From Cunninghamia lanceolata (taxonomy: Eukaryota; Streptophyta; Pinopsida; Cupressales; Cupressaceae): a DNA stretch of 64,000 nt. Where the stretch lies: the NCBI GenBank assembly GCA_027924645.1, contig BSBN01001752.1, positions 13,906,001 to 13,970,000 of the forward strand, given 5' to 3'. Positions 55,864 through 64,000 of the stretch are shown here, piece after piece. Position 1 is the stretch's first letter. Each line of letters opens with the position of its first letter. The position numbers and the translations under genes are program-made. The notes beneath the pieces were generated by a model. The model was not told where the DNA came from, searched no databases, and worked only from the letters and a program-made list of their open reading frames with translations.

Positions 55864-56874
55864 CAAGATTGAAATTCTTTTGAAAGGTTGGTCTTTTGGT
55901 AGTTTTTCAGACAACAGATGTGCAGAGCTCTCTAGGGTTTCAAAGAAGAAAAATTTCCAGTTCTCTAGCAGGGAAGATAACAAGGATATGAAAATATTCA
56001 AATTGGTTTCAAGAATCAGTGTATGAACTCCTTTTTCTCATGTAATTTTTCAAGGAAATCCTAAGTTTCAGCTAGGGTTTCCTCTTGACACACTTAGTGG
56101 TATGATTGTAACCATTGATCAGATGAATATGACATATTCTTAAAACATTACATGCTATGTGATGATCTCTTCCATGGTTGTAAACGAATGATTGTATTTT
56201 GATAAAGGATTACTAAGTATAATCTCCATTGGTTATTGTTTTTTTTGCATCTGGGTATCCATAAAGTGCTTGTTTCATTTCTGTATTATCTTATCCTCTA
56301 CTAAATTGTGGACTCTGTAGCTCATCCTAATAGGCATCGTCTGAAATGTTTGATCATCCACACCTCTTTTAAAAAAGCTAAAACAAATTTATCAAGTGTG
56401 AAGTAAATAGTTACTATTGTACGCATTGTTGTGGTTCTGTGTTGTGACCGGGAAATATTCTTAGTGAATCTTCAAAGCGCCAATTTTAGCAAACCGAACA
56501 TGCATACCAACACCTTCCATTATTGCAAGAAGTGCTTTTCATCAGCTTAAACAGAGGTTTTAGTGCAGCAAGCTTGTCTTAATCTAGTGACTATATTTAG
56601 GGATGAAAACAACAGTTGGGTATTGTTGCAATGATATGACCCTGATAACATCGTCCATGGTTGTTAATCCTTGTTAAGGGATACCTCTAGGAACACCCTC
56701 CTTGGCTTAGTTGAGCTAGAAGCGAAGGGGAGATTACTCATTCCCAACCATTGGCCCTTAATCATCCTTATCTTGTTGATGGACCTCTTTTCTTTCTCCG
56801 TGATGACATCCCTGGCCTCGAAGATTGAAGAATGTTCTAGGGATTAGGATAAGCTAGTTTGGGAGCCAACAGAT

Positions 56875-56891
56875 TGGCGCCGTTGCGGGGA
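56875..56891 (+). promoter_or_regulatory. Primer-binding site, tRNA-Asp type
   Basis: TGGCGCCGTTGCGGGGA is complementary to the 3' end of plant tRNA-Asp except for one missing C. Confidence 0.8.
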
Positions 56892-57029
56892 AGCCATTGA
56901 ATCAATTTACTTTTGGTTGCTGTAGTATTGAAGTATAGTGTTAAATTTTTTTCTTCCTAGCAGGGAAGAGGCGACTTTGTTTTTACAACCCAAAAATTAA
57001 TTGTAGTTTGAAAAGAGAAGAGACTTACA

Positions 57030-57900
57030 ATGAATAGAGGAAGAAACCAGGAGCAGCCTGAGCGTGATAAATCCTCTGGCAGTACAGGAAATAGGAGTAG
57101 ATGGAGGGCAAGAAACCCTAATGTGATGCCTCCATTGAATGCCCAAGACCAAATAGGTACCTCCAGCAAAAATGATGCATCTGAAGATCTCAGGAGCCAA
57201 TATCAGTATACTTTTGAGGACTCAGGCGATAACATACTCAGAACAATCAGAAGGATGAATAAGAATGAGTATGATGTTAGAAGAAACAAGAATGTAGATT
57301 TGAGAGCATTTGGAATGCGCAATGAGAATGAAGAGACATATCAGAATACTAGATATCCTACTTCTTCCACAAGATCACTTAGAAACCCACATGATAACAT
57401 TCCCAATGTGGAAAATCAGCAGGAGCCACCTGATGTTGAGGAAAGAGAAAGGATCCTCCAGGATGAGCTTGACCTGCTTGATCGTATCATAAATAGACAA
57501 AGAGAGATGCATGCCCTACATGACCAACAACAAGCTCAACTTGCCCAGCAGGCGTAGGAAAATCAAAATGCATAGCAAGAGGGCCATAATCAGCAATATA
57601 ACCAGCAGAACAACTAGAGACAACAACAACAACATCAACAAATGGGATAACAAGGTATGAATCATGCCCATGCTCAAAATGTTCACAATTAGCTATCACA
57701 AAATCAGGCAAATCAGCCATATGGAAATGCTCAGAATCTTAGGCCTGCACAACGAAGACAAGCACAAAGATTTCCTCCATTGAGGCAGTCACTGGGAGCT
57801 GAAAGGTATAAACACCTTGATTTGTTTGGCATTCTTGATTTTCCCAACCCAATTCCAAATGAGATTAGGGGAGGACTTGTTTCAACATACTATTCCTCTC
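57030..57900 (+). pseudogene. Element H gag N-terminal part
   Basis: The ATG at 57030 opens 175 codons (for example NEYDVRRNKNVDLRAFGMRN and EERERILQDELDLLDRIINR), ending in Gln-rich sequence. Beyond the TAG at 57555 the same frame goes on with further stops through Gln/Asn-rich text to LGAERYKHLDLFGILDF. It lies about 140 bases after the primer site, as expected for gag. No zinc knuckle remains, probably lost in the deletion before RT. Confidence 0.65.
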
Positions 57901-57946
57901 CAACTTGATGCAAAACCATTCAGACAAAAGCAAAGGCCTATAAACC
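57901..57946 (+). pseudogene. Element H RT start, part 1
   Basis: IPLQLDAKPFRQKQRPIN is the conserved start of Ty3 reverse transcriptase. It is interrupted after 'RPIN' by the insertion at 57947. Confidence 0.75.
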
Positions 57947-59125
57947 TAAGTTACCGATCCTGGTACTGGTTCGAGTTCTGGTTCGGGGGTTTGGTTCGCA
58001 GGTTTGGTCAAAATTTTTTTGGGTGTGGGTTTGTTTTGGGTTCATCCATACAAAAACATATAAAAATCAGAAATATATTCATATTTGCAGCAGTAATTAA
58101 GTTTAGAATACCATAGCATCATGAATATGATCATATAATAAACAAAACCTCCATAGTATTAAAAATTAAAAACACCACAATGTCAATTAGTCAAACACGA
58201 ATATCATATCTATGTGTATGTTGTCTCTACCATGTATCTCCTTGTCACATGTTGATGTAATGGCCTATGTCAAAAATATTTTTTTTAATGAAATAAGTGG
58301 AGGCCATATTTCTGGTCAGTGGGTTCATTCCGTGTTCTGATTTGTTTATGATTTTATGATTTTCCCATTTTTAGTATCTGGGCTCTTTCTAATTTTTTCT
58401 TATCATGATTTTGGTAACACTAGGTTCAACAACATGCATTCTGGCTTGCACTCATTCCCTTGCATTTTGTTGCTTCTGCATCCCACATCCACATAGATTA
58501 CCTCTTGTGAGACTTTAGATTCATTAAGAAAGAACTACTAATTTTTTTTTGTTTGAGAGTGCACAACTTACTTCCATTGTCGTTAAAACAACATGGCAAC
58601 TCTAAGAAATTTTGAATCCAAATATTGTTTAAAATCAAGAGTTCTTTAAAAGATTTTCAAGGTCTTTATATTCAATCACTGAATATTACCAGGGAACTCA
58701 AAAGATCCCAGTGAAGATCTAAACTTATTGGTACTCACTGTTCAATCGTATGTTGTGGTAATGTGCAAGTTCTGTAGTTTAGCTAGTCCATATTAATGGG
58801 TTTTGATGCTCAGAATATGCCTAATTAAGCTTGCATTCTTTCAATGAATCTTCTATTATAAGAGCAATCATAAGAGGAAACAACAATGGCAATCAAGACA
58901 GGAAAACAAATAACAAATACTCATTGGTCAGTAGCAAATCTTGTATGGGTTCTCAGCAAATTCTATCTGGGTTCTCCTCGGATTCTCTCAAGTTCTTGCC
59001 GGACGAACCCACAGTCCAAATGCACGACCTTGGCCGAATCTCTAGGAGGACCGGACCAGGATCCAGACTATAGGACCAAACTGGACCGGCACCCGGGGGT
59101 TCTTAGGAAAGAACCGTTAACATAG
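57947..59125. mobile_element. DNA-transposon-like insertion, 9-bp target duplication
   Basis: Flanked by CTATAAACC at 57938-57946 and 59126-59134, and removing it rejoins the RT reading. The ends are weakly inverted: TAAGTTACCGATCCT at the left against TATGTTAACGGTTCT read inward from the right, 11 of 15 equal. Sub-terminal regions are rich in GGTTCGNG/ACCGGNCC-like text. A 9-base duplication suits a Mutator-like element. No transposase is seen, so it is non-autonomous. Confidence 0.65.
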
Positions 59126-59224
59126 CTATAAACCCTATCTTAACTTGCAAGATGCAGAAAGAATTGCTAAAGATGAAAGAGGGAGGTATCATTAAACCCA
59201 TTAGACATTTTGAGTGGGTATCCA
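59126..59224 (+). pseudogene. Element H RT, part 2
   Basis: The plus strand reads on from the insertion with LARKMQKELLKMKEGGIIKP and IRHFEWVS, the next conserved block of Ty3 RT ('LxxGIIxPxxxSxWVSP'). The sequence is then cut by the LTR of element C. Confidence 0.78.
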
Positions 59225-60846
59225 TGTAATATCCCAAATGGGGATATTATCTTCAATTTTGGATTTACAGGCTTTCCTAATTTCTGATTTTCTGGTTTAA
59301 CCATAAAACATGTCAAATCATCATATAAACATCACCAACATGATTGCCAACAATATACTTGAATTCTACAATGAAATATGCAATAAAACCACTTCAATTT
59401 GCAACCACAATGGACTGAAATATAAATCAGAAGTCTACTGCTACAAAATCAGAATTCATGAAGTCTTCAATTACATCAAACATCATGGGCAAACAAGCCA
59501 AAGATGCCCAGCTACAAATTTGCCATAAACCCTAAGGTTCATACATACCAAAACATAAGCAAAATGATCTTCAAATGATGGCAAATGACCTCCAAGGTGT
59601 GGCGCTCCAATTAGGGCCTGAAACCCTAAACACTAGTATCTTCAACACCAAGAAAATCTGCTCCAAAACAAGGCGCACAGGTCTGCTAGGTCTGCTGCTC
59701 CGGAAAATGGTATCAATGACGCCAAAGATGCCAACAAACTCCCAAAATTACTCCTCCAATGATGGCGCTCCACAAGTAGGGTTAAACCGTAAGCAAATGA
59801 TGTCACATCCACCAATGGAAACTCTTCAAACAAGGGTGAATCAGGTCTGCACCTCTGCTGCTCCAAAATCTGCAATATCTCCAAATCCTAATTAGCAATG
59901 TATCTCCCAAAAATGCCTCCAAGGGAAATCGCTCCTCCTCCAATATGTAGCGCTCCAAATCTAGGATAAACCCTAGTCAATTATGCCACAATCCACGCCA
60001 AAGAGAAGCCTTCAAATGATCTTCAAATCAGATGTAAAAATCTGCTCTTCTTCTCCACCAAATAGCAATGAAGCACAAGTAGATTCCCGTCACGGAATCC
60101 TCTAATGGATGAGCTAGGTTTTCGTCCAACTCCTTGAAACACAAGGGTTTTCATCCTTGGTTTCCTTGCCCAACTTTTGTTGCATCCAAGAGAAATAAAC
60201 TCCATAAGAATTGAATGATGAATGATATGTTTGAATGCCACCAAAATTCATCTATTATATACCTTTTCTTCTTCCCTTCTAGCTGACCTAGGCATGGGTT
60301 TATTTTCAATTTTGAAATTGTCTTTATCCTCGAATAAGCCGACCCTAAGTTGAGTGCCCAATTCAAATTAAAGATTTGAATTGCATTATTATAATTTCCT
60401 CCTTCTCAAGTCGTCTTCTTCAAGGGCACCCAAATAAAATATCATGATTTTATAATTTGAAAGCTTTCACAAAGGTGGCGCTCACATAGGACTCATAATG
60501 TATGAATTTCAAGTTCCTTCCCTCCAAGGCGCATAAGAGCGCCTCCATTAAGTCAACCATTTTACAAGTTATCTTCTCCAATGTGATCATCAAAATATGA
60601 AATGAAATCAAATATTCCTTCCTCCAAATCACCTATCCGAAAGACAAATTATCACACATATTTCCATCCCTAGATGGTTCGCCCCATATGAGGGCAATTT
60701 TATTCATCCAAATAAGTACATTAAAAACATTAGAAAAATGTGACAATTCATTTCCCAAACTCAATTTGTCCACCAAAAATCCCGAAGCGTGAAGATTTGC
60801 CTCATAGGTCTTCTTCTGTGATCACTCCGAAAATGGGGACATTACA
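59225..60846 (-). repeat. Element C 3' LTR
   Basis: Ends TGTAATATCCCAAATGGGGA and AAATGGGGACATTACA on the plus strand, which are themselves inverted repeats. A minus-strand TATATAATAG lies at 60252-60261. Confidence 0.8.
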
Positions 60847-60866
60847 GTCCTCCCTCCTCGGAATTG
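60847..60866 (-). promoter_or_regulatory. Polypurine tract of element C
   Basis: Minus-strand CCGAGGAGGGAGGAC immediately before TGTAATGTCC. Confidence 0.75.
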
Positions 60867-62183
60867 CTTGTCCTCGAGCAATAATGCATCCTGTGAAATA
60901 TTGTCAAATGACAAGTATCTCCATCCAATTAAAAGCCCTGTGATCACACAATTTCTCAACTTGTGACTGCATCTCCCAAGAAGAATATGAAGAATGCTAT
61001 GCGAAGTGAGCTTCGATGGCAAATGCCATACACACTTGAACTCGACCTAGCCCCATCCTCCAAACTCTGAAAATATGCTCTCAACCACAAGTACCAAAAC
61101 TTCCAAATCTCCAAAGGCTCCATCCAGAATATGAACTCTGAAACACGACTACATGTCTCCAAGCTTCCGCTGCTCCACTCTGTCACAATCATCATCCATG
61201 CTCCTTGAGTTGGGAAGCAACTCATCTAGATCCTAATAGAGAGGTGTGTCAAGCATGTTACCACCTGGATCCCAAATCACCACATCCTTACATCCGTCAA
61301 ACATGAGGAGATTGAGGCATCTCAAAGTGCTAGCAACACAAAACAACTCTCCAACTACTGTAGATCTCCCATGGATGTGAAGAGTACCCATCATAGGTGC
61401 AAGAAAGTGTATAACAGCTCCTCCTAGGTTGCTGATGTAGAACATAACAACAACCTCGCAACAAGAAATCAGACCTATGTGGATACAAATAATACCTCTA
61501 ATGACATATGATGATAGAGTATCATCCATATGCCATCCTCCAATGATGAGGAAATTGTCCAACTCTCCTCCAAACTTCCGAACAGTTGCTGTCCTCCAAG
61601 AGCTCTGTAGGAAATGCATGTACCTTGAAATAGAACAGCCATCTCCTACCAATGTATGGAGTAGAACCTCATGAACTAGGGCTGGAACACCAATGCCATC
61701 ATGCTCACCTCCACACCTAACGCCATAGTCCAGCCGAAAGACAAACATTAGTGACTCAAAATCAAGTATCATAGCAATGTCTACATACCTAGGATCATAG
61801 ATCAGCTGCAACTCCAAAGTATGCCAAACAAATCCAAGTGTCCCTATGGTATGCATCACAAATCTCTGAAACAGGGCAGCCTCCAACTCTACCAAAAAAT
61901 CAGCAATATGATAAGTTTGAACCTCATCACCACTCAACTCTTCATCTTCTCCAAGAAAGACCAAGGGATCATAAAAAACTGAACCACTTATGACTCCCTC
62001 TTCATGTGAAGATATGACACTAGTGGCTGTTCCACTAACTGTGTGCTCAACTATTCTATCCTCCACTATGACTTGAGCCTTCAATAGGCTCTCAAACAAA
62101 GGTAACTTATGAACCTTATGATGCAAATTAGGTACACAAACAAAATTTTCTGAATCATACCTCTTGTCCACCCAAATCTGCAT
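60867..62183 (-). CDS. Element C accessory protein, unknown function
   Basis: The main frame 62183-61233 has 316 codons. It begins in an acidic/mixed stretch (GEDEELSGDEVQTYHIADFL), then a C-terminal domain with a hydrophobic segment (ICIHIGLISCCEVVVMFYIS), GGAVIHFLAPMM and FDGCKDVVIWDPGG. The last motifs match the element B accessory protein. After a TAG near 61233 related sequence continues in another frame (60956-61225) and ends near LLLEDKQFRGGRTVM at the polypurine tract. Function unknown; a membrane-associated role is only a guess from the hydrophobic segment. Confidence 0.6.
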
Positions 62184-62740
62184 ACTTTTCTTGCTTGCTT
62201 ACCTCGAGAGACTTCTCTTTTGCTTGCTCACCCTCGATGCATTCTTCCCTTGGAAAAAATAGAGATCTAAGGTGCGACTCCCTTTGCTTCCTTGCTTCAT
62301 CTAGCTGATTACATTACTCCTTGACCTCCTGCAGGTGCTGTCTTGCTTGGGCAGCCAACAACTTTGCCTTCTTAGCTCTTTGTAGCCAACCATCACAACA
62401 TGTTTTGAGTTTTCTTGACATCCTCCATGGTATGATGAACAAATTCAGACTTGTTGGGGTTTGAATCTTCAATACACTCCTCATGCTTAACACCCATGTC
62501 ATGAGTGCCAACATTGGGAGACTCTTCTACCTCATTCCCTTCATGTGAAGTGGCTGCTATCTCATAAATGTGTGAGGAAGCAGGATTGCTGTAACAAAAC
62601 AGAAAATCAGACCTGTTGTCATACCTTCTTATGTTGTTCTCTAGCTCCTCAATCACGTCCTCATCCTTAGCCACATGTTCTTCTACAAGTGCAGATCCAA
62701 AAGGTGACTCCAACTGAAAATCACAGGCCTCCAATTTGAA
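62184..62740 (-). pseudogene. Element C linker: acidic and coiled-coil region
   Basis: Follows the protease in the same frame to 62393 (VGTHDMGVKHEECIEDSN), matching the element B Gag tail (VGTQNMSVKHEENHEDTS). After a frame change near 62400 it becomes Lys/Glu/Gln-rich (LQRAKKAKLLAAQARQHLQE) with a stop at about 62310, then KQRESHLRSLFFPREECIEG. Same order as in element B. Confidence 0.55.
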
Positions 62741-63133
62741 CCGAGCCTCCATCTGTTTGGCGGCCATACTCATAGGTGTGCCATTGTTGATAGCCTTCAA
62801 TATGATTTGCTTGCCATTTGAAGTGAATTCAAGCTCCATTTTGTTGAAGTCTTGAATGTACCTCCCAAGAGACTTAAGCCATTGAATTCCCAAGACAACT
62901 TCGGTCTCTCCAATGCCAACAACAAAGAACTCATCCTCAAATATGTAGCTGTCCAATTGAATGCTTAGGTGGGAGATCTTCCTTGTGCAATTCATTTTGA
63001 ATCCATCCGCCGACAAAACATTGAATTCGGGAAATTCCTCTACCTGCAATCCTTTCTTAACTACGAATCCCTCATCAATGAAATTATGTGTGGCCCCACT
63101 ATCAACCAAACAAGATACTCTTTGTCCTTTCAC
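62741..63133 (-). CDS. Element C aspartic protease
   Basis: VSCLVDSGATHNFIDEGFVV is the active-site block of a Ty3 retropepsin. FVVGIGETEVVLGIQWLKSL is the distal block, followed by DFNKMELEF and the conserved 'GKxIxLK'-like text. Upstream on the minus strand the linker DDTQGTIAFLSGVPKHY is readable in neighbouring frames. The frame is open at its distal side into the accessory linker (to 62393). In element B this domain is missing. Confidence 0.85.
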
Positions 63134-63242
63134 AACACCTCACCCTAAAAAGATAATGCTTAGGAACACCTGAAAGAAAAGCAATTGTACCTTGTGTGTC
63201 ATCAAGCTCCATGTGTCGCTCCTTGTCTCCTTCCAAGCAATT

Positions 63243-64000
63243 AAAGTAGAGATAAGAAAAACTTTATTATATACTAATTCACCCCCCCACCCCCCAGAAA
63301 TCTAGTGCTCATCATCCCATTGTAGATTTAGGTTTTATTTTTGCAAGTTTAATTGTTTTCTTTTTCAAATTTTTTGTTTTAGTTTTTGTTAGATGAATTC
63401 GCTAGGGATATCAGGATCATTGAGGGACATCTTGACATCCCTTTTTCAAGACACATGTAGGGGATGGGTAGAGGAAGTTTGGTCTCCTTCCCATCCCTAG
63501 GATATCTCAGACATCCAAGGTGGTGTCCCAGACCTGGGTTTGCTTCCCCCTTGGTTCTCTGGCTTTCAAGGTAAGTAACTTAAAATTCAGGAATGCTCTT
63601 ATTGTTAGGATTATGTTTCTCCACAAGATTGAAATTTTGAAAAATAAAATATAAAATAGATCACACTTGGATCCATTTTCAGGAGAAAGAATCAGACATT
63701 ATACGAGTTATTGGATTGCTTGAATCTTAGAACCAATGAATGTTGAAAAATATCATATAAAACTACATATGCCTCAACATGGTTGATATCATACATGTTT
63801 ATTATCTATGACGGTTGGTCATTGCTGCAACATGTATTAACATCAAAATGAGAAATAAGCTTGGGAACCCGAACAACACTGTGTAATGGAACCTCAACTC
63901 TAAATATCACCATCTTCCACCATTGCTTCTTAACAGATTTCTACTGATAGAGAGTATTGATTTGGTAATGGAAAGCCCTGCTTGTCTGAGTGAATGAAGT
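63243..64000. other. Unassigned right end
   Basis: Starts with AT-rich text, then a C-tract ('acccccccaccccccag' at 63282-63298), then a region with 'gggatatc', 'gggatgggtag' and 'ccatccctaggatatc' (63400-63510) that can pair imperfectly. No coding region recognised. Confidence 0.35.

Larger units (their letters stand above)
54423..56871 (+). repeat. Element H 5' LTR (start uncertain)
   Basis: Ends GGGAGCCAACA at 56871, three bases before the primer site. A start at TGTTGGGATT (54423) is plausible because TGTTGG mirrors CCAACA, but 54726 is an alternative. The block near 54535-54725 resembles 44560-44780 of D1. A TATA box lies at 55856-55863. Confidence 0.5.
54423..59224 (+). mobile_element. 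Element H: Ty3 element with tRNA-Asp primer site, fragmentary
   Basis: A probable 5' LTR (54423-56871, start uncertain), a tRNA-Asp-type primer site, gag (57030 on), and the start of RT split by an insertion at 57947-59125. After 'HFEWVS' the element is cut by the LTR of element C. A tRNA-Asp-type primer site is typical of Athila/Tat-lineage elements. Protease is missing between gag and RT, so there is an internal deletion too. Confidence 0.7.
59225..63242 (-). mobile_element. Element C: pol-less LTR element, truncated
   Basis: 3' LTR at 59225-60846, polypurine tract, accessory region (about 61000-62520) and protease (62740-63133) on the minus strand. Homology ends near 63242 within the gag-protease linker, so gag, primer site and 5' LTR are missing. 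LTR start (TGTAATGTCCCC) and polypurine context match element B. No RT or integrase motif lies between protease and LTR. Confidence 0.78.

Noticed and set aside
57547..57720. Minus-strand 77-codon frame opposite element H gag
   Set aside because: Shadow of the Gln/Asn-rich gag text on the other strand.

Overview
This window is nuclear DNA from a land plant with a large, repeat-rich genome. The evidence is stacked Ty3/Gypsy LTR retrotransposons (two with chromodomains), LTRs of 1.6-3.2 kb, plant tRNA primer-binding sites, a pentatricopeptide-repeat (PPR) pseudogene, a plant-type NUP155 fragment and a plant 5S rRNA-derived sequence. A gymnosperm is my best guess, but this is inference; no species marker is visible. 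I see no intact ordinary host gene. Nearly all coding matter belongs to retroelements or to decayed gene pieces.

Layout. 1-1371: two D-like LTR pieces meeting head to head. 2619-4705 and 14213-15000: an unrecognised host-like gene (J, minus strand), split by element A (4706-14212), an old chromovirus with gag, protease, RT, RNase H, integrase and chromodomain on the minus strand. 15000-19130: the 3' half of a second chromovirus (K, minus), whose LTR holds a 410-bp 5S rRNA-derived fold-back insertion. 19458-22110: ruins of a plus-strand Ty3 element (G). 23334-23640: a NUP155 scrap. 24310-24641 plus 34596-35110: one PPR pseudogene (minus) split by a 3.2-kb solo LTR (F, target duplication ATGTC). 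F contains a roughly 53-bp-period array of small hairpins and was itself entered by element B (27732-34471, target duplication AACTA).

Element B is an apparently young element without RT or integrase. It carries a short gag with a zinc knuckle and a long accessory coding region of unknown function. 35132-41395: element E, C/A-rich on the plus strand and also without pol. 44369-52919: element D1, a complete pol-less element (target duplication CCTAC) coding for a protein with a duplicated CHHC motif. It sits in an older 448-bp tandem duplication whose second copy keeps the empty site. 53565-54050: integrase ruin. 54423-59224: element H, with a tRNA-Asp-type primer site, gag and a piece of RT split by a DNA-transposon-like insertion (57947-59125). 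H is cut by element C (59225-63242, minus), which has a protease and an accessory region related in layout and C-terminal motifs to that of B.

How it works together: autonomous families (A, K, G, H) once supplied RT and integrase. B, C, D1 and E look like non-autonomous partners that keep LTRs and, where visible, primer sites and polypurine tracts. The most interesting material is the accessory region shared by B and C, the duplicated-CHHC protein of D1, the hairpin array in F and the 5S-derived fold-back element in K.
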